A DNA stretch of 64,000 bases from Triticum aestivum. Its lineage: Eukaryota; Streptophyta; Magnoliopsida; Poales; Poaceae. Of the stretch, positions 47,297 through 60,587 are shown in pieces. The stretch lies in the NCBI RefSeq assembly GCF_018294505.1, contig NC_057795.1, positions 230,310,643 to 230,374,642 on the forward strand, given 5' to 3'. Under the pieces are notes generated by a model. It had not been told where the DNA came from. It ran no database searches and was given only the letters and a program-made list of their open reading frames with translations. Position 1 is the first letter of the stretch. Each line of letters begins with the position of its first letter. Position numbers and translations under genes: made by a program.

Positions 47297-49510
47297 CGAG
47301 GGGTCAGGCGGGCACTCTAGCGAGTACTGCATCCAGAGAGGGTCTCGAACAAGCGTGGGGAGGGTGGAACACGGCGACGGAGGCGGTTCTGGCGTAGCGC
47401 AGACGGCGAGGGCCCCGGTGGCTCCGGTCGTCTCCGGCCAAGGCGAGGACACCGTCGGGGTCGTGGAGGAGTGCCACACCCGTCCAGAGGCATCTTGGGC
47501 GCTGGGGAGGACCAGGGCGAGAGCAGCTCCAAAGTAGGCGGGTGAGGCTTCGGGCGAGCTTGGGCACGCGGCCACGGCGCCGTAGGAGAGTGGATGGGGG
47601 CATGGGGATGCTTGTGGTGCTCCGCGGAGTGCTTTGGTGGCGGAGGAACAGAGAGGGGCGACCTAGTTCGCCGGAATCACAGAGGACAGGGGCGGCGGCC
47701 ATGGCGATGAAGGGAGGCGAGTAGATGCTCTAGGGGTTGGTCGAGAGGTTGGGCGGGGTTTTGGGAGTGAGGGATGGCGAGTGATGAGATCGAGGGGTCT
47801 TGGTGCTTCCTTATATAGGCGAGGTGAGGGGCACGGGCTTGGGTGGCGCTGCAGGAGGTCCGACTAACGCTCTGGCAAAGGAAGCGATCACAGGAGAGCG
47901 CGGGAAGGTGACGAGGGAGAGAATGGATGAGCCACAGAGGTCATGGAGGCGGGCAGAGCTCGGGGAGAATAGGAGGAAGCCGCCACGGAGCGAACAGAGC
48001 CGGTCGACTACAGTTCGCCTATGGGCGCATGGCGACGAGCACTAGCGAGGAGGTTTCCGAAGAGAGAGATGTGTGCAGGGGGATGACGACGACGCGGAAA
48101 ACTTATTGGACACGCTCATGCACGTGAAGACGACGAGAGGGGGAGGGGCGCGAGCAAGAAACCATGCATCTCACGGCCATGGCATGCCAGGGCGGCGGTC
48201 ACCGCGTGAGCTGGCGCATGCAGGGCACAGCGATCGGCCAAATCATGTCTGGGGGACAAGGGAAGCAGAGAAGAATGCCACTGAGGAAGAAACCACACAC
48301 GATGGCCATGGATGTGATCACATGTAGCAAACATACAAAGGAACAACAAGGTGTTTGGAGTTTGCTGTGGCTCACACGTGTGGAGTTTAAGGCTGATCTT
48401 TGACTGGGTTGGATCAGTCACTAAGGTGACTAAGATAGCAAGGTTTCAGCTCAAGGGTAGGGGTTTAGCTAGTAGTTGCTGTAGAAAGCACCCTACTGAC
48501 CAGATTTAGAAATGATGAAGAAGCACTCACTAGGAGTGTCAACTTGAGCTCAAATTGGGCAAGCCAGGGTTATTTGGTCATATGAAGATGCTGAAAATGT
48601 TTCATACCAAATGGACAAGCCAAAATGGTACTTGCTTCACAAACAACCCCTCTAGACAGAAACTTGCAAAAATTCCTAAGGGAAAATGGCTTGATGAAAT
48701 ATGACCAAATTGGGTGGAGATAGGTTATATGGATAAGAGAAGGCCTAGGAAAAGTTTTAGCCATAATGGAGCAAGATAAAATATACTTGCTTCACAAACT
48801 AAAAATTTGGACAGTATGAAAGAATTGAAGATAACCTCACATGGAGGCATGACATGAGTTCAACTTTGGTGGAGAGCTATGATATGATGATATTGAGGTC
48901 ATGCATAAATTTCAACTCATTTGGATATGCCTAGCTTGTACCTCCTTCACAAAGTTTCTTTCTGGACAGAGACTTTGGAAAATCATTGATAAATAATTAC
49001 TTGGCAAATGCGGCTAAATTTTGGCATGTGGCAATGATAGGACAGGAAAAGATGTCCAAAAGGTTTGGTGTCAAATGGAAACAGATACATAGCACTTGCT
49101 TCACAATGTGCAATTTAGGGCAGAATAGGAAAAGGAAAATTTGAGGATTATTTTTTAGCATGGCAATGAAAAGTTTGGCCATATTTGAACATGATATGAA
49201 CCAAACTATTTATGATAATTATTTGGGAATGTTTGGAGTGAGGGAAATATAGGTTGCTTCACAACCTAGGGAAAAAAGGATTATTCCTTTAACAGAAAAA
49301 GGAATATTCCCTAGAAAAAGAATATTGGGATTTGGCCAAGAGGAAAATGGCAAGGTCTAGGGATGGATATGCGGATGACAAGCCACTCTGGAAAGAAAGA
49401 AGAGGTCATCTTCTTCAGTTTCTAGACCACCCAGACACGGGAAAAAAAACTCAGGCAAAATCCTTCGAAAAGAAAAAGAAAAAGAAAGGGCCAAAAATGA
49501 GGTTGTGACA
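47297..49510 (-). repeat. LARD 3' LTR, proximal part
   Basis: Continues the LTR from 38312. On the minus strand it begins TGTCACAACC at 49510. 47297-48400 is GC-rich; 48400-49500 has repeated CTTGCTTCACAA and GGACA(G/A) phrases. No gene. Compare 62870-62991, the truncated other LTR. Confidence 0.75.
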
Positions 49511-49545
49511 AACCTCCCCCCCCCCCCCCCTTAAAGAAATCTCGT
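49511..49545 (-). other. LARD polypurine tract
   Basis: On the minus strand GAGGACGAGATTTCTTTAAG leads into a run of 15 G and GAGGTT just before the LTR. CTCGAGGACGAGATT is a frequent Gypsy internal 3' motif. Confidence 0.7.
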
Positions 49546-50619
49546 CCTCGAGATTTGGTTGCTCAGGTAACAAGTATGAATATATCTAACCTTAAGGAAA
49601 CCGTTTCCAACTCGGGTATCCTTTTTCCTTTATTGATTGTTCCCACTGCATTCTTCATCCGACTTACCTGACTACTTCTGGGGTGGTTTGCTTCACTATA
49701 TCCACATTCTGATAGATCTTACCTCACTTGTTCACGCTTATACTGGCTCCATTTCTTTTCATATCTGCTGACTTATCTGAGTATGAGCGATTATCATGAT
49801 TGAGATATATGTCAGTCTCACAAATCCGAGAGTGATTTCCAATTGCTGTGTCTGCACCGACAACCTTCCATGTAGTGGTGATCAGATTTTCTTGATGAAC
49901 ACCCAAGCTCTGACTCCTTGCATTGGGTTTCTCAACTATCTGTAGGTCCTTCAACAGTGAGTTGAGGCATAACCATTTTTGCTAATAGATTCTGACTTAT
50001 CGCAGGAATTTCTTAATCATCCTGACTGGCTCCACTGTCTTGAGTTTCAGATCCATTCCAAATATTTGACTGTCACTAGTCGTGGCCAGCATGAAGGGGT
50101 ATGACCTTATATGATAATATCCTCATCCTTGACTGACAGTGGCTCTGACAGAATATATTTTTCACACAGGCTATCCTTTGGTGACTCACATAAGTGAGGG
50201 CACCTGCTTCTAGACTGTTATTCACATTCTAATTGCTCATTCTATTGGTATGTCCATGGGGATAGTAGGCTGTGCGATGCTTTACCATGGTTGCATAATT
50301 GAGTAGACCTCGCAGGCGAATATTGATGGTGATCAATACTGACTCATATTGTCCGAGGTATTTGCACCATGTAGGTCATGCAACAATTTTCATACCTGTA
50401 TCGGCGGTCTTTGCTCCTTCATTCTTGTTTTCTTGATCTGGATCCTTTGCTGAACGAGCAGGGTCATATTGCTTTTTCATGTGACCATAGGTTCTGTCAA
50501 CTTTTGACCGTAGGGAAATGATCATTCGAACCCTTGCAAGACATCGGCAAATAAATTAGTAGCCAGCAGAAATTTTTTTCAGATCTGGGGCATTACTAAA
50601 ATAACTCAACCACGGCTCA

Positions 50620-50840
50620 AGACGGCCGAAAAGTAGCTCAAAGCATGAGACTGGGTCAACAAAAAGAAAGTGGCAGCTCCCTACGATAGCTGAAAAGCAG
50701 CTATAGGGACACGGTCACGAAAAGAAACTCAACAGCTATACTAGACGGCCAGAAAGTAGCTCAGAACTCGTGACAGTTGTTGAATAGAGAAATAAAAATC
50801 GGCATCCACCCCGGAGGGCCAAAAACTGCTCAGATCACAG
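50620..50840 (-). repeat. Degenerate repeats, period about 60-65 bp
   Basis: Four copies of GACGGCC(G/A)(A/G)AAAGTAGCTCA-like sequence at about 50621, 50685, 50743 and 50813, separated by CTCAGA(A/T)C/CACGG(T) stretches. Confidence 0.6.
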
Positions 50841-51179
50841 GCATGGTGTCGTTAATGGAGAGAGAATACAAGGGCTCATCAGGATCATATTCCAGGTTTA
50901 CTATTAGTTGTACTGAGCTTACTGATGTCGTCAATCTTCATAATCCTTTGTCACACTGCGGTGTATAGTTAGCTTCCTTCTTTTAACAATGTTCATGTGA
51001 CTGCCAGATCCTCGTCTGAGTGACATGCAAGACCTTGGTGGTATGCTTACCGCATATATATGAGAATATGATTCCCAAGGCAAACGTGGGTTCTGACTGA
51101 TTCTTGCTTTTGGCCAAACTGTTGCAAATCTCATTCTTGGGATGCACTGCCATAAGCTGTCAATTCATAGCTTGTACCA

Positions 51180-51455
51180 ATGTCTTACTAAGGGAGGTTG
51201 GATGGCTTATGCTGGAAGCCATCGAGAGTATCTTGCTGAGGAAAACAGGGTATCGTGCTTCAGAAGCTTCCCCCTTAAAGACTTGCTGGGGAAGGACTTG
51301 GTACCTTATGCCGGAAGCTTTTGCGGTTGCTTACTGAGGACGGCAGAGTATCTTGCATGGGAAGTCATCTATATATCGTACTAGGGAATCTTGCCTTGGA
51401 AGCTTCTCTAGTAGCTTGTGAGGGAAAACTGGTTGCTTACACTAGAAGCTTCTCA
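51180..51455 (-). repeat. Degenerate repeats around GGAAGCTTCT
   Basis: About six units of 35-60 bp built from GCTTATGC(T/C)GGAAGC, AGTATCTTGC(T/A)(G/T)(A/G)G and GAAGCTTC. Confidence 0.55.
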
Positions 51456-52788
51456 TTGTGACATGCGGACCAATTACCACATACACGACATCTTAGTATT
51501 TCTGTTGTTGATTTCTTGTATGAACCGGGGTTTTGCTGGACTATCCTCCTTTCTGAGCATATGGTACATTCTAGCTTTCTTCCAGTTGTATCATGTCTCA
51601 TAATCATCCTCAAGGAAGAATCAAACCTTGCACATGAGCCATACTTTTGACTGATAATATACTGTCAATCGTTCACACAATTCATCTTCTTGCTGATTTG
51701 ATCATCACTGCCATGAAGAGTGCACACTAAGGGAGACTTGGTTATCCATATTGTTGTGAGGAGAGCATGCTAATGCAAACTTGATACTAACAGTCCATCC
51801 AGGATTTATTTTGCATTCAGATGAGATATTCCCAATTTCACTGCAGTCTGCTGATAGTTCCATTCTGTCTAGCTGAGCTTCAAAACATTTGAACTCCTTG
51901 CTGATTCTTCGAGTCCAGTATCGGTTGACGTGCAACTTTAAGAAGGGAAAAAATATGTAACACCGAAGGCCCAAAGAAAGAAACAAAAGAAATGATGGAA
52001 ACAAAAGCACACAAGCATACACACAATATAAATAATCAAGCACATAACAATAATATGCATGCATTCCTAAGCACACAGATCTCGCGGAAACTCCAGTATT
52101 GCGGTCTAATATGTTGTGGCGGTGTGCACGAAAGTGAATTCATGTGTGGAAGGAGTTGGCGTAACCAAGGCTGCACCAAGCACTGGCTGAACATTGGTTA
52201 CATCTGGATAGATACAGAGGCGAGGACGGACATGGTGAACATGTAGCGATACACAAAGGTCAGGACTACCTCATCATCAAGCGTACGAAAGGGAATCATA
52301 CACGGCAAAAGAATGGAATGACAGGGCATGATAGGGGAGGAAAAACAAGGCTTGCTGGCATTGCCCTTTTCTGATAACAAAGATCGGTAAAGGTTGGCAA
52401 AGGGACGAGATGGAAGGCACGATTCTGGATAGAGACAAGTCTATCACCGAAACGATTTGGGTGGATGACGGAAAAAAATATTGACGGGATAACCGAGCAT
52501 GACTCCTACAAATGGTGTCTGGAACACTTGGCACCAAGGCATCACTCTGCTGGAACAGAGATGAAGCCGAACACTGAAGAGTAGGCATGCAAAGAAGGAG
52601 GGTGCAGATAGTGGATCGAAACCGATTCCACCTATACTCACAAGATTAATAGTTAGGGACAAGATAATGAGTCTATATGCATGCTATGCAACAAAAAAAA
52701 TGCAGCAATCAAATGCAACAAATCATCCGGGCTCTATACTACTGCATTCTAACATTCGCGTGGGCTAGGGAGTCCTATGACCATACGT

Positions 52789-52800
52789 ACTCTGATACCA
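52789..52800 (-). other. LARD primer binding site (initiator Met tRNA)
   Basis: Minus strand TGGTATCAGAGT, the classic plant initiator-Met primer sequence, 5 bp after the LTR end at 52806. This fixes the element's orientation. Confidence 0.85.
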
Positions 52801-52805
52801 AGCGT

Positions 52806-54548
52806 TGTGGCACCCCGGCTCAGAGAAACCAGAAAGCCCCATATTCCAGCCCAGAGATCGAGGAGAAGTCTTCTGGAATACGGGAATGCTTAGCATAGAA
52901 CAAATCAGCTCTTTATTACAATCTATATTGGGTACAAGGGATTACATCATCATTGTGACACTACGCCTACCATGGTTGCACTATGCAAGCAGCAGAACAA
53001 CACAAAGGAGCGGAATAACTTCTAGCAGCAGAACAACGATGACGGTGATGAACTCCACTCTGTAGGACTCTGACTGGAACGCTTATCCTAGCCCGCAAAC
53101 AGGGAATCCATGGCAAACAAGCTATCTAATTCAGCATGACCTACAAACTGGAATGACACGCCAGGTCAGAACATTGAATGTACTTGCAAGATCACAACAA
53201 CCAAAAGCAATCAAGACAAACAACAACATGGCAATTATAAGTTAACAAGGGTTAACATGATATCATCAGAACAACATGGCATGAACAACGTGATACCGCT
53301 AGCACAATATGATGATACTAACATGATGACACTATCATGCACCAACTTACTATGCTTGGTTTTACCTCATAACCATCACATGCATCACTTACCAACATCG
53401 GACATCACACGATCATCTTAGGATCCAATCAAGCTTGGTATAAAAAATACCGTAGTAATCAATCATGACCACAAGGGGCTTGATCTTTACACATGATCGC
53501 ACAACATCACAAGTATTCAACAACTCGGTATCCTCGATACCACGGTGATCCTCTCACGATCACATGAGGATCAACCAACTTCTTTCATCATCAAAACGGG
53601 GTTGTTATTAAGCATATCATTATTATTACTGTTGACCCATAGTGTGACCAACTAAGAACTGGGCCCTTATCGCGGGCACGGCTATCGATAGATTGAACAC
53701 ACACTCTATAGAGGTAGCACACTGTACCCACACCACGGAACCCATGGCCTCGCACTCATATTCAGGTGGACCAACGGCGTTCCGACAAAACCCACCCATT
53801 GCCATGACACTCTCCCGGCACTCCGACCAACTCCCCTCTAGGCTAAGTCATGGGTGGCCCCGTGTCTAATAAAGGCATCAACAGCCACCGTCATGGCAAA
53901 AATCAAACGGTCCCAAATGAGGACCAAAGCGCGCAAACAACTTGGGCACACAAGGCTCATGCCATCCTACCCCGCCAAGGTAGTGCCCGCGCATAACCTT
54001 CCCCCGTTGGAGGCACCGGCAGGAGTCATGACAATAGACCAAATCAAGGCTTTCCCATAAAGGAAAATGTGGTTGCACTGGTCAGCTCACTATGGTGGCA
54101 CCATGACTTAGCCAATAGTTTTTCAAGTTCAATTAAGTCCGGTTAAACTTGAATGCAATAAGCTGAGCCATATTAAAATAACAGGATGCAACTACAATGC
54201 ATGAGCATGATATCAACATAAGCATGGGGTGCAGCATAACTATTAACCAGATCAACAACCATGGATCATATACAGCTAAGCATGGCACAACGACGAGCAT
54301 GAATATCACAAGTATAACACTACTCATATCATAACATGACCACTAGCATCAACAATAAATACAATGCAAAAACACATCAATAACATTATCGAGTAAGTAC
54401 TTAACAAACTAATAGCAAAGGAACAATGCATATCAACGGTACTCGGTAAATGACAATAGTCATGCACCGAAGAACATAACCAACCCAACGTGTACTACTA
54501 GCAAGCATGAACATATGAAAGTAATACTAGCAAGTAGAACATGATAAC
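52806..54548 (-). repeat. LARD 5' LTR, part next to the primer site
   Basis: Plus-strand edge TGTGGCACCCCG. Colinear with 35796-37570; about 31 differences over the first 285 bp. Interrupted at 54548 by the Sabrina-like element. Confidence 0.8.
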
Positions 54549-56092
54549 TGATAACTCACAAGTATAGGGGATAGTTGTAGCCTCTTTTGATAAGTAAGAG
54601 TGTTGAACCCAACAAGGAGCTAAAGGTAGAACAAATATTCTCTCAAGTCCTATCGGCCACTGATACGACTCTACGCACGCTTGATGTTCGCTTTACCTAG
54701 AACAAGTATGAAACTAGAAGTACTTTGTAGGTGTGATAGGATAGGTTTGCAAGAAAGTAAAGAACACGTAAATAAAAGCTAGGGGCTGTTTAGATAAAGA
54801 AGCAATAAAGTAAATATAGCGAGTGTGGAGAAGTGGTGGTAGGAGTTGTGGAATTGTCCCTAGGCAATTGACTATGTTACTAGACTGGTAATCGCTATTG
54901 CAATTCTATTTGAGGGAGAGGCATAAGCTAATATACTTTCTCTACTTGGATCATATGCACTTATGATTGGAACTCTAGCAAGCATCCGCAACTACAAAAG
55001 ATTCATCAAGGTAAAACACAACCATAGCATTAAAGCATCAAGTCCCCTTTTATCCCATACGCAAACAACCTACTTACTCGGGTCTGTGCTTCTGTCACTC
55101 ACGCCACCCACCATAAGCAAATCATAAACATATTGCAAACCCTAAAGCGGGAATCCCTCACGCTTGCGCGACACGGAGGGCACAATAGGACAACTCCAAT
55201 AATAAAACATGCAACTCAAACCAATCATAGCAATTCATCAATCACCGATAGGACAATGAAAATCTACTCAGACATCATAGGATGGCAAAACATCATTGGA
55301 AAATAATATGAAGCATAAAGCACCATGTTCAAGTAGAGGGTACAGCGGGTTGCTGGAGAGTGGACTGCAGTAGATAGAGGGGGGAAGGTGATGGAGATGT
55401 TGGTGAAGATGACGGCGGTGTTGGTGAAGATCGCGGTGATGATGATGGCCCCCGGCGGCGTTCCGGCGCCACCGGAAGCAAGGGGGAGAGAGCCCCCCTT
55501 CTTCTTCTTGTTCTTCTTCCTTGACCTTCTCCCTAGATGGGAGAAGGGTTTCCCCTCTGGTCCTTGGCTCCCATGGCGTGGGAGGGGCGAGAGCCCCTCC
55601 GAGATTGGATCTATCTCTCTGTTTCTGCGTTCTCAGATTCTACCCCTTCACCATTTCCTTTATATCTGGAGATCCGTAACTCCGATTGGGGTGAATCTTT
55701 CACCCAGATCTTTCTCATAAAATTATCCTTCTTGCGCCAAAAGAAGAGCATCAACCGCCTTAAGGGTGGACCACGAGGGTGAGGGGCGCGCCTGTGGGGG
55801 TAGGGCGCGCCCCCTACCCCGTGACCACCTCGGACACCGTCTCGCGTTGATTTTACTTCCCAAAAATCATAAATATTCCAAAAAAATCTCCGTCCGTTTT
55901 TATCCCATTTGGACTCCGTTTGATATTGGGTTTCTGCGAAACAAAAACATGCAACAGACAGGAACTGGCACTGGGCACTAGATCAATATGTTAGTCCCAA
56001 AAAATAGTATAAAAAGTTGCCAAAAAGTATATGAAAGTGAATAATATTGGCATGGAACAATCAAAAATTATAGATACAACAGAGACGTATCA
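54549..56092 (-). repeat. 3' LTR of Sabrina-like element
   Basis: 1,544 bp on the left of the element, plus-strand edges TGATAACTCACAAG and GACGTATCA. A GC-rich stretch near 55390-55590 leaves frames open by chance. Confidence 0.88.
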
Positions 56093-56107
56093 GCATCCCC
56101 AAGCTTA
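56093..56107 (-). other. Polypurine tract of Sabrina-like element
   Basis: Minus strand TAAGCTTGGGGATGC directly before the LTR. A second AAGCTTGGGGATGC copy lies near 58253-58266. Confidence 0.65.
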
Positions 56108-59100
56108 CTTCCTGCTCATCCTTGAGTAGGTAAATGATAAAAAAGAATAATTTTTGATGTGGAATGCTACCTAGCATAATCTTGATCATAAGTCTAATCA
56201 TGGCATGAATATTAAGACACGAGTGATTCAAAGCAATAGTCTATCATTTGACATAAAAGCAATAATACTTTGAGCATACCAATAAAGCAATCATGTCTTT
56301 TCAAAACAACATGGCTAAAGAAAGTTATCCCTACAAAATCAAATAGTCTGGTTGTTGCTCTATCTTCATCACACAAAGTATTTAATCATGCACAACCCCG
56401 ATGACAAGCCACGCAACTGTTTCATACTTCAATAATCTCAAACTTTTTCAACTTTCACGCAATACATGAGTGTGAGCCATGGACATAGCACTATAGGTGG
56501 AATAGAATATGATGGTGGGGGTTATGTGGAGAATACAAAAAGGAGAAAGTCTCACATGGACTAGGCGTATCAACGGGCTATGGAGATGCCCATCAATAGA
56601 TATCAATGTGAGTGAGTAGGGATTGCCATGCCACGTATGCACTAGAGCTATAAGTGTATGAAAGCTCAAACTGAAACTAAGTGGGTGTGCATCCAACTTG
56701 CTTTCTCATGAAGACCCCGGGCATTTGAGGAAGCCCATCATCGGAATATACAAGCCAAGTTCTTTAATGAAAATTCCCACTAGTATATGAAAGTGAAAGC
56801 ATAGGAGACTCTCCCTATGAAGAACATGGTGCTACTCTGAAGCACAAGTGTGGTAAAAGGATGGTAACATTGCCCCTTCTCTCTTTTTCTCTCATTTTTT
56901 CTCTATTTTTTGGGCCTTCTCTTTTTTTTGGCCTTTCTCTTTTTTTTCGTCCGGAGTCTCATCCCGACTTGTGGGGGAATCATAGTCTCCATCATTCTTT
57001 CCTCACTGGGGCAATGCTCTAATAATGATGATCATCACACTTTTATTTACTTACAACTCAATATTACAACTCGATATCTAGAACAAAGATATGACTCTAT
57101 ATGAATGCCTCCGGCGGTGTACCGAGATGTGCAATGATCTAGCATATCAATGACATCAAAAAACGGGCAAGCCATGAAAACATCATGCTAGCTATCTTAC
57201 GATCATGCAAAGCAATATGACAATGAATGCTCAAGTCATGTATATGATGATGATGGAAGTTGCATGGCAATATATCTCGGAATGGCTATGGAAATGCCAT
57301 GATAGGTAGGTATGGTGGCTGTTTTGAGGAAGATATAAGGAGGCTTATGTGTGACAGAGCATATCATATCACGGGGTTTGGATGCACTAGCGAAGTTTGC
57401 AACAACTCTCGAGGTGAGAAAGGGCAATGCACGGTACCGAAGAAGCTAGCAATAATGGAGGGGTGAGAGTGCATATAATCCATGGACTCAACATTAGTGA
57501 TAAAGACCTCATATACTTATTGCAAAAATCTACAAGCCATTGAAAACAAAGTACTACGCGCATGCTCCTAGGGGGATAGATTGGTAGGAAAAGACCATCG
57601 CTCGTCCCCGACCGCCACTCATAAGGAAGACAATCAATAAATAAAATTGTGCTCCAACTTCATCACAAAGCGGTTCACCATACGTGCATGCTTCGGGAAT
57701 CACAAACCTGAACACAAGTGTCTCTACAAATCCACAGTCACCCACTAGGATAACTCTAATATCACCACCTTTATATCGCAAAACTATTGCAAGGAATCAA
57801 ACATATCATATTCAGCGATCTACAAGTTTATGTAGGATTTTATGACTAACCATGTGAATGACCAATTCCTTTCATCTCTCTAAATAGATATAAGTGAAGC
57901 AGGAGAGTTTAATTCTTTCTACAAAAGATATGCCCACGCTCTAAAAAATATTAGTGAAGCAAAAGTGCATTCTACAAATGGCGGTTTTCTATGTGAAGAG
58001 AAACAGGAAATCCACACTTCAAATGATATAAGTGAAGCACATGAAGCATTCTATAAAGCCATACTCAAAAGATTTAAGTGAAGTGCAATGAGCATTCTAT
58101 AAATCAACAAAGGACTATCTCATACCAGCATGGTGCATAAAATAAAAATAAAAACCTAATTGCAAAAGACGCTCCAAGACTTGCACATAACGCATGAACG
58201 AAACGAATCTGAAACATACCGATACTTGTTGAAGAAAGAGGGGATGCCTCCCCAGCATCCCCAAGCTTAGATGCTTGAGTCTCCTTGAATATTTACTTGG
58301 GGTTCCTCGGGCATCCCTAAGCTTTAGCTCTTGCCTCTCTTCCTTCTTCTCATATCGAAACATCCTCGATTAGACACTACATCCACACAAAACTTCAACA
58401 GAAAACTTGGTAAGATCTGTTAGTATAATAAAGCAAATCACCACTCTAAGTACTGTTGCAAAACAATTCATATTTTGTTTTTGCATTGTGTCTACTGTAA
58501 TATAACTTTTTCATGGCTTAATCCACTGATATAAATTGATAGATTCATCAAAACAAAGCAAACTATGCATCAAAAACAGAATCTGTCAAAATAGAATAGT
58601 CTGTAGTAATCTGAACATTCACCATAATTCTGATACCCCAAAAATTCTACAAAAATTTGGAAAAATAAACAGGTTGTATAGAAAGACAGTGCAAAAGGAA
58701 TGAGAACCAATTGACGTTCCAGTTAAAAATGTAATATCGTGCACTACAGCCAAAGTTTCTGTCCTGCACCGTACAAACCAACAAGCATTGTAAACATCCT
58801 AAAGGCAAACCTTGGCACATTATTTTTATAATACAATGGAATTGTAAAAGGGGATAAATATTTTTATTGAAAAGTTTCTGTAATTAAGATTCACAAAGTT
58901 CCCATGGGCATGAACAAAGTTCAAGGACGTCCCCCACTTTCACAATGCTCGTCTCTCTCAGTTTCACTTCTCTTTTTGGAAAGTTTTGGGTTCCCCTCTT
59001 TATTTTTGGTGTTTTAAACTATATCAAAGCACTCAACAGAAATAAATGACTCTCTAAAACTTCCGGGTTGTCTCCCTGGCAGCACTTTCTTTAAAGTCAT

Positions 59101-59119
59101 TAAGCTAGGCATTTAGTGC
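56108..59119 (-). other. Non-coding interior of Sabrina-like element
   Basis: No pol domain seen. Short degenerate repeats of ATAAGTGAAGCA...GCATTCTA, about four units, lie at 57886-58105. The rest is AT-rich. Confidence 0.6.
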
Positions 59120-60463
59120 TCAACTAATGGATCCACCCGGATCCCAACGTATATCAAAGCCAATTTTAATTAACAATGATTTGTAATTTAGTAGTGAGCA
59201 CAAAGTAACATATATCATGCAACAACGAAGTCTAACTCTCTTCCTATGCATTGGCATGTCATAAAAGAACAATTCACGCACACATAGTAAAGGCCAATGC
59301 ATAGTATAAGCAGTTTCTTGCAATTTTATTGTGTTGGAAACATAGAGAGGTGGAGATATAGTTCCTCTCTCATAATAATTGCAAGTAGGAGCAGCAAGCA
59401 CATGCATATTATATGCATCAAAATCATCATGTGCAATGGTAAAAGGCAACCCATCAATATAATCCTTAATAAGTGCAAGCTTCTCCGATATAGTGTAGTC
59501 GGGAGAATTCTAAAAGATAATAGGACTATCATGCGTGGGTGTAATAGCAACAATTTCATGTTTAACATAAGGAACTATAGCAAGTTCATCTCCATAAACA
59601 TAATTCATATTGGCATCTTGGCCATAAGCATAGCAAGCATAATCAAAAAGGGATATTTCAAGAGAATCAATGGGATCATAGCAATCATCATAGCAATCAT
59701 CCTTCGGTAAGCACGAAGGGAAATTAAACAATGTATGAGTTGGAGGGTTACTATTATTAGAAGGTGGGCACGGGTCATCAATCCTCTCTTCCTCCTCTTG
59801 TTCTTCGCTCTCCTCTTCATCTTTTTCATCCAATGAGCTCACAGTTTCATCAATTTCTTCTTCCATAGCTTCCTGCAAAATATTAGTCTCTTCTTGGACA
59901 ACGTTGACTTTCTTCATAAAAGCATTAATATAGTAATTCTATTCATAATTTTCATAGCAATATCCAAGTATAGCAAGATTTTCTGGCCTATAACCATCAT
60001 CATCAAAAGCTTCATATTTTTCAAACAAAGCTTCAATATCATAGGCAGCCTTAAAAGCAACAAATTCTTCTATTTGTTCCACATCATAGTAATCATATAT
60101 ACCATTAGCATAAGAAGCTAAGGTTTCATTATCATTAAATTTGCAGGAAAAGGCAAGGTGTGGAGCCTCCATCCTAGAGCAACAAGTAATATCATATCTG
60201 AAGCATAGATTCCAGGCATACCAACGCAACATAATAAATTGATCCCATAATAGTTTCCCTTTTTGTGTCGAGCGATAATCCCTAAAGTATTCACGTTGAT
60301 CCAATGTGTCTCCCATTATAAAGTTGAATGGGGTTTTCTCAGGATCATCAAAGTAGTACACGATATATTTCGCATAATGAGAATCGAGGGTTTTAGGAGT
60401 TACCCCATCCTCATGAGTAGCAAGTATAGCTAATTTTTTTGGTATTTTGCGTTCCATATCCAT
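59120..60463 (-). pseudogene. gag-like frame of Sabrina-like element (two stops)
   Basis: From ATG 60463 (MDMERKIPKKLAIL) one frame runs about 448 codons to TAG 59120, with stops only near 59939-59941 and 59510-59512. The N-terminus holds HYAKYIVYYFDDPEKTPFNF and LLWDQFIMLRWYAWN, the middle is an acidic Glu/Asp-rich stretch, and the end carries FDAYNMHVLAAPTC. There is no zinc knuckle, protease or reverse transcriptase. I recognise the protein as the kind found in Triticeae Sabrina elements, but its biochemical role is not established; a structural gag role is inferred from position just after the primer site. The 22 codons upstream of this ATG are open but less conserved-looking, hence this start. 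Confidence 0.65.
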
Positions 60464-60558
60464 AACTAAAGATATAGAACAACTTAGAACAACAAATAAA
60501 AATTGCTTAGTGATAAAGCAAACAAGCACACACGAGAATATTCACCCCATGCTATGAC

Positions 60559-60576
60559 TCCTCGGCAACGGTGCCA
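60559..60576 (-). other. Primer binding site (tRNA-Asp type)
   Basis: Minus strand TGGCACCGTTGCCGAGGA is complementary to the 3' end of plant tRNA-Asp(GTC) with about two mismatches. It starts 11 bp inside the LTR edge at 60588. Confidence 0.75.
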
Positions 60577-60587
60577 GAAAAAGGTCT

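Larger units (their letters stand above)
49546..52788 (-). other. LARD internal region without recognisable coding
   Basis: About 3.2 kb with no gag, protease, reverse transcriptase or integrase motif on either strand. The longest minus frame (51705-52076, 123 codons) has no domain. It contains two sets of degenerate tandem repeats. Confidence 0.65.

Noticed and set aside
51705..52076. 123-codon minus-strand frame in the LARD interior
   Set aside because: Hydrophobic low-complexity start, no retroelement domain, and LARD interiors are not expected to code.
55388..55720. 110-codon frame, with a similar one at 61391-61753
   Set aside because: Both sit in the GC-rich part of the Sabrina-like LTRs and are duplicated only because the LTR is.
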